NCBI GenBank assembly: GCA_022376925.1 | Contig: JAIOJX010000006.1 | Location: 57,500,658 to 57,564,657 of the forward strand | Direction of reading: 5' to 3' | Length of the DNA: 64,000 nt | Origin: Tragulus kanchil | Lineage: Eukaryota; Chordata; Mammalia; Artiodactyla; Tragulidae | Shown: piece after piece, positions 1 to 13,500 of the stretch | Numbering within the stretch: position 1 is the first letter of the stretch | Layout: each line of letters starts with the position of its first letter | Translations under genes and position numbers: made by a program | The notes under the pieces: generated by a model | What the model was told of the DNA's origin: nothing | The model's database searches: none | What the model saw: the letters and a program-made list of their open reading frames with translations, nothing else

Positions 1-2136
1 GTGGAGGGAAGTTGTAATTGGCTCAATGAGGTGAATGCAAAGACAGCATGTTCCACCATAAAACATTCTTCCCTACACTTCAGACTCAGGAATGGGAAGC
101 GTGTCTCTTGGACTGGACTGCAGTACACCCCGAAAAAGGCCTACAAAGATTCTTTTGTCATCGGACGGTTCAGTTCCACATTACAAAGCAGTACACAACC
201 ACAGAGAACAAATTCCTTCCTGTTGGAGACCAGTGACATCCATGTCACCATAGGCGATTCTCATTTGTGGCAATATCGTGAAGATAGGCTTGTTCAGGGT
301 TCCTAAGCCAATCACTGGACTTGAGGTTTCAGAAGTGAGCTCATTATCCTTTACACCTGGGTGAAGGGGAGTCTTCATTGGTTCAACGAGGTGAATCTGA
401 AGACCCCACATTCCACCGGAAAACACTCTTCCTTGCATTCCTGACTAAAGACAGTGATTTATGTGTTTCGGATTGATGTGATTCACTCCATTAAGAAGGC
501 CTACAAAGGTGCTTTGTCTTCGAAAGGTTTGGTTCCACATTGAAAGGCAGTACAAAGCCCAAGAAATGACATCATCCCGTCAGAAGAGAGTGGCATCACT
601 GACGGCATCTGTGTTTCTCCTTAGCGGCAAACTCGCTGAGCTATAGAGGCTTTTTCGGGATTCATAAGCCAAATTCTGTACTTGAGGTTTGTGGAACGAG
701 CTCATCATTGTTTACACCAGGGTAGAGTGGAGTCTTAATTGGCTCAACCAGGCGAACCTGAAGACAGAGCGTTCCACTGGAAAACACTCTTCCCTACATT
801 TTTAACTCAGGAATGGGAAGAATGTGTCCTGGATTGAACTGTTTCACTCCACAGAGAAGGCCGAGAAAGATGCTTTTGTCTGCATAAGTTTCGGTTTCAT
901 GTTGAAAAGCAGTGTGAATCCCCAGTAAATGAAATCCATCCTGTTGGTAGAGAGTGACATCATTGTCTCCATAAGCTATTGTCATTAGTGGCAAACTCGC
1001 TGATCTAGAGAGGCTTCATCGGGGTTCCAAAGCTGAACTCTGTACTTGAGGTTTGTGGCACAAGCTCATTATCACTTATACCTGGGTGAAGTGGAGTCAT
1101 AATTGGTTCTACCAGGTGAATGCGAAGACAGCGTGTTCCACCAGAAAACACCCTTTCCTACACTTCTGACTCAGGAACAGGAACAATGTGTCCTGGAATG
1201 AACTGCTTCACGCCAAAAAAGGCCTACAAAAATGCTTTGTCTGCAGAAGGTTCAGTTCTGAACCTGCTGAACATTGCACTTGAGGTTTCAGGAACGAGTC
1301 CATTATCACTTACACCTGGGTGGAGTGGACTCTCAATTGGCTCAGCAAGGTGAATGTATAGACACCGCGTTCCACCAGAGAACACTCTTCCTTACACTTT
1401 AGACTCAGGAACAGAAACAATGTGTGCTGGATTGAACTCTTTCACTCTGCTAAAAAGGTCTACAAAGATGCTTAGGTCTGCGTTAAATTAGGTTCCACAG
1501 GACAAACCGGCAGGAAGCCACAAGAGATGAATTCCTTCTAGTCAGAGGAGAGTGACGTCAATGTCGCCATACATGATTCTCACTAGCGGTAAACTCAGTG
1601 AGCTACAGAGGTTAATTCGGGGTTTGAAAATCGAACACTGTACTTGAGGTTTCAGGAACGAGTTCATTATCACTTACACCTGGGTGGAGTGCAGTCTTAA
1701 TTAGCTCAACACAGCTAATGCAAAGACAGGGCATTACACTTGAAAACACTATTTCCTACACTTCTGACTCAGGAAAGGGAACAATATGTCTTGGATTGAA
1801 CTACTTCACACCCTGAGAAAGGCCTACAAAGATGCTTTTGTCTGTGAAAGGTTCGGTTCCACAGTACAAAGCAGTACAAAACCCCAGGGAACAAATTCCA
1901 TCCCATCAGAGAAGAGTGAAATCCATGTCACCATAGGCAATTCTTACTAGTGACAAACTCGCTGAGATAGAGAGCTTTGCTCATGGTTCTAGAGCTGAAC
2001 ACTGTACTTGAGGTTTCAGGAGCGAGCTCATTATCATTTACGCCTGGGTGGAGGCGAGTCTTAATTGGTCCAAAGAGATGAATGCTAAGACACTGCATTC
2101 CACCAGAAAGCACTCTTCCTTACACTTTTGACTAAA

Positions 2137-2833
2137 GATAGGCAACTATGGGTCCTGGATTGAACTGTTTCAGTCCACTAAAAAGGCCTACAATGGTGCT
2201 TTGTCTGTGAAAGGTTCGGTTCCACATTGAAAAGCAGTACAAAGACCCAGGAAATGACTTCATCTCGTCGGAGGAGTAGTACGTCACTGATGCCATCCGT
2301 GTTTCTCCTTAGCGGGAAACTCGCTGAGGTGGAGAGGGGTTTCAAAGCAGAACCCTGTACTTGAAATTTCTGGAAGGAGCTCATTATCATTTATACCAGG
2401 GTGGAGTGTTTAATTGGCTCAACAAGGCGAATGCTAAGAGAGCGCTTTCCACCAGAAAACACTCTTCCTTGCGCTGTTAACTCAGGATAGGCAACTATGG
2501 GTCCTGGATTGAACTGTTTCAGTCCACTAAAAGGCCTACAATGGTGCTTTGTCTGTGAAAGGTTCGGTTCCACATTGAAAAGCAGTACAAAGACCCAGGA
2601 AATGACTTCATCTCGTCGGAGGAGTAGTACGTCACTGATGCCATCCGTGTTTCTCCTTAGCGGGAAACTCGCTGAGGTGGAGAGGGGTTTCAAAGCAGAA
2701 CCCTGTACTTGAAATTTCTGGAAGGAGCTCATTATCATTTATACCAGGGTGGAGTGTTTAATTGGCTCAACAAGGCGAATGCTAAGAGAGCGCTTTCCAC
2801 CAGAAAACACTCTTCCTTGCGCTTTTAACTCAG
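2137..2833 (+). repeat. One-unit direct duplication (offset ~348 bp) in family A
   Basis: 2137-2485 and 2486-2833 are nearly identical, whereas unrelated neighbouring units differ widely. One visible difference is the length of an A run before ggcct (five versus four). The join lies in the ctcagga/ctaaaga part of the unit, where the two sides are homologous. Confidence 0.85.
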
Positions 2834-3373
2834 GAACGGGAAGTATGTGTCCTAGATTGAAGTTTTGCATTCCACGAAGAAGGCCAAGAAAGATGCTTTT
2901 ATCTGCATAAGGTTTGGTTCCAAATTATAGAGCAGTACCAAGCCCTTGGAAATGAATTCCATCCAGTCAGTGGAGAGTCACATCAATGTCACCATACGCA
3001 TTTCTCGTGACCTGCAAAGTTGTTGAAGTAGAGAGGCCTGTTCGGGATTCCAAAGCCGAACACTGTACTTGATGTTTTGAGAACGTGGTCATTATTGCTT
3101 GCACCTGGGTGGAGTGGAGCCTTAATTTGTTCAACGAGGTGAATGCTAAGACATCCCATTCCACTGGAAAACACACTTCTTTACAATTCTGTCTCTACAT
3201 AGGGAACTATGTGTCCTAGATTGAACTGTTTCACTTAACTAAGAAGGCTGACATAGATGCTTTGTCTGTGAAAGGTTCGGTTCCACATTGAAAAGCAGTA
3301 TGAAGCCACCCGAAATGACTTCATCCCATCGAAGAAGAGTGACGTCACTGACGCCATACACATTTCTCCTTAG

Positions 3374-4813
3374 CGGCAAACTCATAGAGATACAGAGGCT
3401 TCTAATGGGGTTCTAAAGCCAAACTCTGTACTTGAGGTTTGTAAAATGAGCCCATTATCGCTTACACTAGGGTTGAGTGGAGTCTTAATTGCCTCAAAGA
3501 ATCGAATTGTAAGACAATGCATACCACAGGAAAACACTCTTCCCTACACTATGAACTCAGGAATGGGAAGATCTTCAGAGAGTTTTCACACCTCTAAGAA
3601 GGCCAAGAAAGATGCCTTTGTCTGTGGAATGTTCAATTCCAGATTACAAAGTAGCATGAAGCCCCTGGAAACGAATCCCATCCAGTCACAGGAAACTGAC
3701 GCTAATGTCGCCACAGATGATTCTCACTAGCGGAAAACTTGCATTTTCAGAGAGTTTTGTTCAGGTTTCCAAAGCAGAGCTCTGTACTTGAGGTTTGTGG
3801 AACGAGCTCATTATCACTTACACCTGGGTGGATTGGAGACGTTATTGCCTCAACGAGGTGAACCTGAAGACAGCACGTTCCATAGGAAAACACTCTTCCT
3901 TACACTTTGGTCTCAGGAATAAGAAAAATGTGTCCTGAATGGAAATGTTTACTCCACGAAGAAAGTCTAGAAAGATGCTTTTGTCTGCATAAGTTTCAGT
4001 TCCACATTCAAAAGCTGTACAAAGTTTCAGGAAACAAATTCTATCCTGTCAATGGAGGGTGGAGTCAATGTCACCATACGCCTTTCTCGTTACCGGCAAA
4101 CTCATAGAGATACAGAGGCTTCTAATGGGGTTCTAAAGCCAAACTCTGTACTTGAGGTTTGTAAAATGAGCCCATTATCGCTTACACTAGGGTTGAGTGG
4201 AGTCTTAATTGCCTCAAAGAATCGAATTGTAAGACAATGCATACCACAGGAAAACACTCTTCCCTACACTATGAACTCAGGAATGGGAAGATCTTCAGAG
4301 AGTTTTCACACCTCTAAGAAGGCCAAGAAAGATGCCTTTGTCTGTGGAATGTTCAATTCCAGATTACAAAGTAGCATGAAGCCCCTGGAAACGAATCCCA
4401 TCCAGTCACAGGAAACTGACGCTAATGTCGCCACAGATGATTCTCACTAGCGGAAAACTTGCATTTTCAGAGAGTTTTGTTCAGGTTTCCAAAGCAGAGC
4501 TCTGTACTTGAGGTTTGTGGAACGAGCTCATTATCACTTACACCTGGGTGGATTGGAGACGTTATTGCCTCAACGAGGTGAACCTGAAGACAGCACGTTC
4601 CATAGGAAAACACTCTTCCTTACACTTTGGTCTCAGGAATAAAAAAAATGTGTCCTGAATGGAAATGTTTACTCCACGAAGAAAGTCTAGAAAGATGCTT
4701 TTGTCTGCATAAGTTTCAGTTCCACATTCAAAAGCTGTACAAAGTTTCAGGAAACAAATTCTATCCTGTCAATGGAGGGTGGAGTCAATGTCACCATACG
4801 CCTTTCTCGTTAC
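3374..4813 (+). repeat. Two-unit direct duplication (offset 720 bp) in family A
   Basis: 3374-4093 is repeated almost base for base at 4094-4813. The clearest difference is one base in an A run (aataagaaaaatg versus aataaaaaaaatg near 3,920 and 4,640). The join is at the shared block ggcaaactca. The identity far exceeds that between other units of the array. Confidence 0.9.
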
Positions 4814-5629
4814 CGGCAAACTCACTGAGCTAGAGAGGCTTGTTCGGAATTCCAAAGCCGAACCCTGTACTTGAGGCTTTGGGAACGAGCTCATTATTGC
4901 TTACACCTGGGTGGAGTGGAATCTTAATTGACTCAATGAGGCCAATGCGAAGATGAACATTACACCAGAAAACACTCTTTCCTACATCTCTGATTCAGGA
5001 ATGGGAACAATGTGTCCTGGATTGAACTGCTTCACACCCCGAAAACTGCCTACAAAGATTCTTTTGTCTGTGGAAGGTTTGGTTCCACATTGAAAAGCAG
5101 TAAGAATCCCCAGGAAACTAAATCCATCCTGTTGGTAAGGTGTGACATCATTGTCGCCATACGCAATTCTCACTAGCAGCAAATTTGCAGAGAAAGGCTT
5201 GTTCGGGGTTCCAAAGCCGAATATTGTACTTGAGGTTCGGGAGCGAGCTCATTATCGCTTACAGCTGGGTGGAGGGTGTTATGGACACCTGGAGACCTGT
5301 TCATTTCTCACAAAAATTAAGAAAGATATCCGGGTTAAACAGACAATTGTCTCCTCACACTAAGGATAAGCGTTGCCTGCAAGCCTCACCTCTCTGAGAC
5401 CAATACAGAGCACAAAGGTTCTTCCTTTTACCACTTTTAATGCTAATGCAACACTTTACAAACTCCGAGTGCCCTTTGTAACTTAAGAATTGTAAGAATG
5501 TTTCTCCTCAAGAGCAAAGGTGTTGGTGGAGGAGCAAAGGGCTCTGGTGATGACCTCTTTTGCATCTCTAGAGAGACAAAAAGTTTCTTCACGATTATTA
5601 ATTAGCTTGAGATTTCTAGTTGGAAAAAA

Positions 5630-5636
5630 TATAAAA
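5630..5636 (+). promoter_or_regulatory. LTR TATA box
   Basis: TATAAAA lies about 350 bp into the LTR, upstream of the polyadenylation signal. This is the expected place for the core promoter at the end of U3. Whether it is active cannot be seen from sequence. Confidence 0.7.
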
Positions 5637-5792
5637 AGGGGTGGGGGAGGATTGTGTGTCAGCCTCGCCCACAAAGATCTGCTGAGCCCAATGTGAGATC
5701 GAGACTCTCCAGCTCTGGGGTAAGAACATTGTTTACATTTGATTGAGTTCTGATTATTTCTGATTACTTGTGCTTGCCTTTATTTGATGATC

Positions 5793-5798
5793 AATAAA
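5793..5798 (+). terminator. LTR polyadenylation signal AATAAA
   Basis: AATAAA lies about 160 bp downstream of the TATA box inside the LTR, consistent with the R region. The equivalent signal is kept in the minus-strand copies (for example TTTATT on the plus strand at 28,780-28,785). Confidence 0.7.
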
Positions 5799-6920
5799 CC
5801 CACTCTTGGTTCGACAATACTTGAGACCATAATACTTTATTGTCGAGGTCCGAGGCTCACACCCTGAGGGGACCACGCAGTGTTCACATAAAAGTCTCTG
5901 AGCTATTTAACATAGTTTCTCTTAGCGAGAACTAGTGAGAATAGTAATCAGAGTAAGCTCGGAACACAATGCCCACAACAAGGGGAGTCTTAATTGGTTC
6001 AACGAGGTGAGTGCTAAGACACCGCATTCCACCAGAAAACACTCTTCCCTACACTTCTGGCTCAGGAACGGGATCAAAGTGTCCTGGATTGAACTCTTTC
6101 ACTGTACAAAGAAGGCCGAGAAACATGTTTTTGTCTGTGTAAGGTTTGCTCCCACATTATGAAGCAGTACGAAACCCCAGGAAATGACTTTATCCCATCA
6201 GAGGAGAGTGACATCACTGACGTCGTACTCATTTCTCCTTAGAGGCAAACCTGCTGAGCTGGAGAGAATTCTAACAGGGTTTGAAAGCCAAATCTGTACT
6301 TGAGGTTAGTAAAATGAGCTCATTATCGCTTACATCAGGCTGGAGTGGAGTCTTAATTGGGTCAAAGAGGCAAATGTGAAGACAGCGCATTCCACTGGAA
6401 AACATTCTTCCTTACACTTTGGACTCAGGAACAGGAACAATGTGTTCTGGATGGAACTGTTTAACTCCACAAAGAAGGCCAAAAAAGATGCTTTTGTCTG
6501 CATAAGTTTCGGGTCCACATTGAAAAGCAGTACGAAGCCCATGAAAATGAATTCTATCCTGTTGGATGATGACGTCAATGTGGCCATACGTGATTATGCT
6601 TAGCTGCAATCTCGCTGAGCTAGACAGGTCTGTTCATGGTTCCTAAGCCGAATTCTGTACTTGAGGTTTCTGGAACAAGGTCATTATCGCTCAACACTGG
6701 GTGGCGTGGATTCTTAATTGGCTCTGCGGGGCGAATGCCTAGACAGCACGTTGCACGGGAAAACACTCTTCCTTACGCTTTGGACACAGGAACGGGAACA
6801 ATCTGTGCTGAATTGAGCTGTTTCACTCCACGAAGAAGGCCAACAAAGATGCTTTTGTCTGCATAAGTTTGGGTTTCACATTGAAAAGCAGTGCAAAGAC
6901 CCAGGAAACGAATTCCATGC

Positions 6921-8336
6921 TTTCGGTGGACAGTGACATAATTGTCGCCATAGGCAATCTCACTGAGCTAGAGAGTCTTGTTATGAGTCGCAAACTTAAA
7001 CACTTTACATGAGATTCCCAGAATGAGTTCATTATCGCACACCTGGGTGAAGTGGAGTCTCAATTGGCTCAATGAGGTGAATGTTAAGACACGCATTTCA
7101 TCAAAACACTCTTCCCTTCACTTTGGACTCTGGAATGGGATCAAAGTGTCCTGGATTGAACTGTTTCACTCTGCTAAGTGTGCCTGCAAAGATGCTTAAT
7201 TCTGTGTAACATTCAGTTACACAGTACAAAGCAGTAGGAAGCCACAGGAAATGAATTCCATCTCATCGCAGGAGAGTGACGTCAATGATCCATACATGAT
7301 GATCACTAGTAGCAAACTCGCTGATGTAGAGAGGTTTCTTTGAGGTTTCAAAGCTGAACACTATTTTTGAAGTTTCGGGAATGAGTTGATTATCGCTCAC
7401 CCCTGGGTAAGGTTGAGTCCTCATTGGCTCAACAAGGAAAATCATAAGACAGCACGTTGCACTGGAAAACACTCTTCCCTACATTTTGGACTCAGGAATG
7501 GGATCAGTGTGTCCTGAATGGAAATGTTTCATGCCACAAAGATGTCCTACAAAGACGCTTCTCTCTGAGGAAAGTTTGGTTCCACGTTACAAAGCAGTAC
7601 AAAGCCCCACAAAATGAATTCCATCCTTTCGGTGGACAGTGACATAATTGTCGCCATAGGCAATCTCACTGAGCTAGAGAGTCTTGTTATGAGTCGCAAA
7701 CTTAAACACTTTACATGAGATTCCCAGAATGAGTTCATTATCGCTTACACCTGGGTGAAGTGGAGTCTCAATTGGCTCAATGAGGTGAATGTTAAGACAC
7801 CGCATTTCATCAAAAACACTCTTCCCTTCACTTTGGACTCTGGAATGGGATCAAAGTGTCCTGGATTGAACTGTTTCACTCTGCTAAGTGTGCCTGCAAA
7901 GATGCTTAATTCTGTGTAACATTCAGTTACACAGTACAAAGCAGTAGGAAGCCACAGGAAATGAATTCCATCTCATCGCAGGAGAGTGACGTCAATGATC
8001 CATACATGATGATCACTAGTAGCAAACTCGCTGATGTAGAGAGGTTTCTTTGAGGTTTCAAAGCTGAACACTATTTTTGAAGTTTCGGGAATGAGTTGAT
8101 TATCGCTCACCCCTGGGTAAGGTTGAGTCCTCATTGGCTCAACAAGGAAAATCATAAGACAGCACGTTGCACTGGAAAACACTCTTCCCTACATTTTGGA
8201 CTCAGGAATGGGATCAGTGTGTCCTGAATGGAAATGTTTCATGCCACAAAGATGTCCTACAAAGACGCTTCTCTCTGAGGAAAGTTTGGTTCCACGTTAC
8301 AAAGCAGTACAAAGCCCCACAAAATGAATTCCATCC
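6921..8336 (+). repeat. Two-unit direct duplication (offset ~706-710 bp) in family A
   Basis: 6921-7626 and 7627-8336 are near-identical. The second copy has tcgcttacacc where the first has tcgcacacc, a small indel that shifts the offset by about 4 bp. The join is in the shared block tttcggtggacag. Confidence 0.88.
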
Positions 8337-10060
8337 TGTTTCTGGTTGGTGACCTCAATGTCACCATATGCGATTCTCACATATGGCACACTAGCTGAGC
8401 TAGAGAGGGTTGTTAGGGGTTCCAAAGATGAACACTCTATTTGTGGTTTCTGGAATGAGCTCATTATTGCTTACACCTGGGTGGAGTAGAGTCTTAATTT
8501 GGGCAACAAGGCGAACCCTCAGACAGCGCTTTACACCAAAAAGTACACTTCCCTACATTTTCGACTCAGGAATGGGAAGAATGTGTCCTGGATGGAACGC
8601 CTTCACTCCATGATGTAGGTCTAGACAGATGCTTTTGTTTGCGTAAGTTTCAGTTTCACTTTGAAAAGCATTACAAAGCCTATGGAAATGAATTCCATCC
8701 TGCTAGTGAACGATGACGTCAATCTGGTCATACGACATTCTCCTTAGTGGCAAACTCGCTGACCAAGAGTGGTTTGTTCGGGCTTTCCAAGCCGAATTCT
8801 GTATTTGAGGTTTCTGGAATGAGTTCATTATTGCTCACCCCTGAGTGGCATGGATTCTTAATTGGCTGTACTAGACGAACTTGAAGACAGCACGTTACAC
8901 CATGAAACACTCTTCCCTACACTTTGGACTCAGGAATGGGAACAGTGTGTCCTGGATGGAACTGTTTCACTCGAAGAAGTGGACTTACAAAAATGCTTTG
9001 GTCCACGTATGTTTCAGGTCCACATTACAAAGTAGTAGGAAGCCTCAGGAAACGAACTCAATCTCGTCATTGGAGAGTGATGTCAATGTCACTATACACA
9101 GTTCTTGTTAGTGGAAAATTCGCTGAGATAGAGAGTATTGTTTGGGGTTCCAAAGCCAACAGTCTACTTGAGGTTTCAGGAACGAGCTCATTATTGCTTA
9201 CACCTTGGTGGAGAGGAATCCTAATTGGCTCAACGAGGTGAATGCCAAGACCGCATGTTGCACCAGAAAACACTCTCCCTACATATTGGACTCAGAAACA
9301 GGAAGAATGTGTCCTGGTTGGAACTGTTTCACTCCATGAAGAAGGCTTCCAAAGATGATTTTGTTTGCATAAAGTTCTGTTTGACATTACAAAGCAATAT
9401 GGGACCCCCGGAAACGAATACAATCCAGTCAGTGGAGAGTGACGTCAGTGTGGCCGTACACGATTCTCCTTTGTGGCAAATTTGCTGGGATAGAGAGGCT
9501 TGTTTGGAGTTGCAAAGATGAACACTGCACTTTAGGTTCCTGGAACGAGTTCATTATCACTTACACCTGGCTGGAGTGGAGTCTTAATTGGCTCAACCAG
9601 GAGAATGTTAAGACACCACATTGCACCGGATAACACTCTTCCCTTCACTTTGGACTCTGGAACAGAATCAAAATGTCCTGGATTGAACTGTTTGCCCCTG
9701 CTAAGAGTGCCTCCAAAGATGCTTTTGTCTGCATAAGGTTCGGTTCCTCATTACAAAGCAGTATGAAGCCCCAGGCAATGAATTCAATCCGTTCAGTGGA
9801 AAGTGACGTCAATGTTGCTATAGACATTTTCTGTTAGTGGAAAACTCGCTGAGCTTGAGAGTCTTGTTTGTGGTTCCAAAGCTGACAGTCTACTTGAGGT
9901 TTCTGGAATGAGCTCATTATCGCTTAACCTGGCATGGAGTGGAGTCTTAATTGGCTCAACCTGGCGAATGTTAAGATAACACGTTGCACTAGAAAATACT
10001 CTTCCCTTCATTTTGGACTCAGGAACTGGAAGAATATGTCCTGGATGGAACTGTTTCACT

Positions 10061-10788
10061 CTGCTAAGTGTGCCTGCAAAGATGCTTAATTCTGCGTAGC
10101 ACTCTGTTCCACAGCACAATGCCGTAGAAAGCCACAGGAAACGAATTCCATCTCGTCAGAGGAGAGTGACGTCAATACTGCCATACGTGATGATCATTAG
10201 CAGCAAACTCGCTGATCTAGAGAGGCTTCTTCTGGGTAACAAAGCTACACATTGTTCTTGAAATTTTGGGAACGAGTTCATTATTGCCTGCACCTGGGTT
10301 GAGTGGAGTCTTAATTGGCTCAAAGAGGAGAATGGTAAGACAGCATGTTACACCGGCAAGTACTTTCTCCTATGTTTTGTACTCAGAAACGGGAAGAATG
10401 TGTCCTGGATGGAAATGCTTCACACTGCTAAGTGTGCCTGCAAAGATGCTTAATTCTGCGTAGCACTCTGTTCCACAGCACAATGCCGTAGAAAGCCACA
10501 GGAAACGAATTCCATCTCGTCAGAGGAGAGTGACGTCAATACTGCCATACGTGATGATCATTAGCAGCAAACTCGCTGATCTAGAGAGGCTTCTTCTGGG
10601 TAACAAAGCTACACATTGTTCTTGAAATTTTGGGAACGAGTTCATTATTGCCTGCACCTGGGTTGAGTGGAGTCTTAATTGGCTCAAAGAGGAGAATGGT
10701 AAGACAGCATGTTACACCGGCAAGTACTTTCTCCTATGTTTTGTACTCAGAAACGGGAAGAATGTGTCCTGGATGGAAATGCTTCACA
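10061..10788 (+). repeat. One-unit direct duplication (offset 364 bp) in family A
   Basis: 10061-10424 is repeated at 10425-10788 with essentially no differences. The join is at ctgctaagtgtgcctgc. Confidence 0.9.
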
Positions 10789-11500
10789 CCACGAAGAAGG
10801 TATAGAAAAAAAGCTTTTGTCTGTGTAAGTTTTGGGTCCACATTGAAAAGCAGTACAAAGTCCATGGAAACGAATTCCATCCTGCTGCTGGTGGGTTAAG
10901 TCAATGTCACAATACGTGACTCCCCTTAGCTTCAAACTTGCTGAGCAAGAGTCTTCTGCGGAGTTTCAAAGGCCAACTCTGTACCTGAAGTTTGTGGAAC
11001 AAGCTCATTAATGCTTACCCCCGGGTGAAGATGGGTCTTAATTGGGTAAGCGAGGCGATTGCTAAGACAACATGTTCCCCGGGAACACACTCTTCCTGGC
11101 CTTTGTCTCAGGATTGGGAATAATGTGTCCTGGATGGATCTGTTTCACGCCCCAATGAAGGCTTTCAAAGGTGTTTTTTTCTGTGTTAAGTTTCAGTCCC
11201 ACATTACAAAGCAGTACAAAGTCCCAGGAAACGACTTCATTGCATAGGAGTAGAGTCAAGTCAATGAAGCCATTCGCATTTCTCATTAACGGTAAACTTG
11301 CTGAGCTAGAGAATCTTGTTCTGGGTTCCAGAGCTGAAGACTCTACCTGAGGTTTTGGGAATGAGTTCACTATGGCTTACACCTAGGTGAAGTGGAGTCT
11401 TAATTGGCTCAACAAGGCAAACGCTAAGACAGTGTGTTACACTGGAGAGTTCTTTTGCCTCAGGAACAGGAAAAATGTGTCCTGGATGGAACTCTTTCAC

Positions 11501-12184
11501 TCCATGATATAGGTGTAGTAAGATGCTTTTGTCTGAGTAAGTTTCAGTTCCACATTGAAAAGCAGTACGAAGCCCATGGAAACGAATCAATCAATCTGGC
11601 CATATGACATTCTCCTTAGTGGCAAACTCGCTGACTTAGAGAGGTTTGTTCAGGGTTCATAAGCCGAATTCTGTACTTGAGGTTTCTGGAACAAGCTCAT
11701 TATCACTCACCCCTGAGTGGCGTGGATTCTTAATTGGCTCTATGAGGTGAAAGCAAAGACAGCACATTACACCAGAAAACACTCTTCCCTACCCTTTGGA
11801 CACAGGAACAGGAACAATGTGTCCTGGATTGAACAGTTTCACTCCATGATATAGGTGTAGTAAGATGCTTTTGTCTGAGTAAGTTTCAGTTCCACATTGA
11901 AAAGCAGTACGAAGCCCATGGAAACGAATCAATCAATCTGGCCATATGACATTCTCCTTAGTGGCAAACTCGCTGACTTAGAGAGGTTTGTTCAGGGTTC
12001 ATAAGCCGAATTCTGTACTTGAGGTTTCTGGAACAAGCTCATTATCACTCACCCTGAGTGGCGTGGATTCTTAATTGGCTCTATGAGGTGAAAGCAAAGA
12101 CAGCACATTACACCAGAAAACACTCTTCCCTACCCTTTGGACACAGGAACAGGAACAATGTGTCCTGGATTGAACAGTTTCACT
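11501..12184 (+). repeat. One-unit direct duplication (offset ~342 bp) in family A
   Basis: 11501-11842 and 11843-12184 match closely. One difference is a C-run length (acccctgagtgg versus accctgagtgg). The join is at tccatgatataggtg. Confidence 0.85.
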
Positions 12185-12942
12185 CAACAAAGAGGACCTA
12201 CTAAGGTCCTTTGGTCTGCATAAGATTTGGGACCACATTACAAAGCAGTAGGTAGCCCCAGGAAACGAATGCAATCTCGTCAGTGCATAGTGATGTCAAT
12301 GTCACTATACAAGTCTTTCTTTAGCAGAAAACTCGCTGAGCTAGAGAGTCTTGTTTTGGATTCCAAAGCTGAACAGTCTACTTGAGGTTTCTGGAATGAG
12401 CTCATTATTGCTTACACCTGTGTGAAGTGGAGTCTTAATTGGCTCAAGGAGGCAAATGCCAATACAGCTCATTGCACCAGGAAACACTTCTCCCTACATT
12501 TTTAACTGAGGAACTTGAAGAATGTGTCCTGGATTGAACTGTTTCTCTGCACGAAGAGGGCCTCCCAAGATGCGTTGGTCTGCAAAAATTTCAGGTCCAC
12601 ATAACAAAGCAGTATGAAGTCACAGGAAAGGAATTCCATCCCATCAGATGAGAATGATATCAATGTCTCCACATGCGTATCTCGTTAGTGGCAAACTCGC
12701 TGAGCTAAAGACTCTTTTTTGGGGACCCAAAGATAAACACTCTTCTTGAAGGTTTTGTGAATGAGCTCATTATCACTTAAACATGGTTGGAGTGGAGTCT
12801 TAATTGGCTCAACAAGGCAAACTCTAAGACAACACGATAAACAGAAAGTACTTTTCCCTACACTTTGGACTCAGGAACTTGAAGAATCTGTCCTGGATTG
12901 AACTGTTTCACTCCACGAAGAAGGCCTACAAACATGCTTTTG

Positions 12943-13500
12943 TCTGCGTAAGTTTCGGTTCCAGATTTAAAAGTAGTACAATTCACCAGGAAACGAATTC
13001 CATGCTTTTGATGGAGCATGAAATCAATGTCGCCATATGGAATTCTCCTTAGTGGTTAACTCGCTGAGCTAGAGAGACTTAATTGGCTCAATGAGGCAAA
13101 GGCTAAGGCAGCACATTGCATCAGAAGACACTGTTCCCTAAACTTTGGACTCAGGAATGGGAAGAATGTGTCCTGGATGGAACTGTTTCACTCCATGAAG
13201 GAGGTATAGAAAGATGCTTTTGTCTGTGTAAGTTTCGGTTCCACATTTAAAAGCAGTACAATTCACCAGGAAACGAATTCCATGCTTTTGATGGAGCATG
13301 AAATCAATGTCGCCATATGGAATTCTCCTTAGTGGTTAACTCGCTGAGCTAGAGAGACTTAATTGGCTCAATGAGGCAAAGGCTAAGGCAGCACATTGCA
13401 TCAGAAGACACTGTTCCCTAAACTTTGGACTCAGGAATGGGAAGAATGTGTCCTGGATGGAACTGTTTCACTCCATGAAGGAGGTATAGAAAGATGCTTT
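12943..13500 (+). repeat. Direct duplication (offset 280 bp) of a shortened family A unit
   Basis: The unit here lacks part of the usual sequence between the ctagagag block and cttaattggctc, so it is only 280 bp. It is present twice, nearly identical over the attcaccaggaaacg segment (12,981 and 13,261). Confidence 0.8.

Larger units (their letters stand above)
1..5276 (+). repeat. Tandem array, family A (~355 bp unit), left part
   Basis: Head-to-tail copies of one unit fill this stretch. Landmarks recur in fixed order at about 350-365 bp: gagctcattatc, acacctgggtgga, cttaattggctcaac, an aaaacactcttccctacac-like block, a tcaggaa(c/t)gggaa block, tgtcctggattgaactg, aaagatgcttttgtctg, gttccacatt, and a ggcaaactcgctgagctag-like block. 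Units differ by scattered substitutions and short indels, so this is an old array with younger local duplications. Each unit has short open frames on both strands, but stops fall at similar places (for example the tag in ctgagctagagagg on the plus strand) and no frame runs through several units. I therefore call it non-coding satellite-like DNA. I do not recognise it as a named ruminant satellite. Confidence 0.9.
5277..5980 (+). mobile_element. Endogenous retrovirus solo-type LTR, plus strand
   Basis: A 704 bp element starts with TGTTATGG and ends with CCCACAACA. It is flanked by the 4 bp direct repeat AGGG (5273-5276 and 5981-5984). Removing it restores a normal family A unit (gctgggtgga, then ggggagtcttaattgg). 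It has a TATA box and an AATAAA signal in the right order for U3-R-U5, and contains no retroviral coding sequence. Related LTRs lie on the minus strand at 28,599, 29,722, 37,224 and 38,337. A 4 bp target duplication is typical of class I (gammaretrovirus-like) elements, so class I is an inference. The exact family name is not known to me. Confidence 0.88.
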
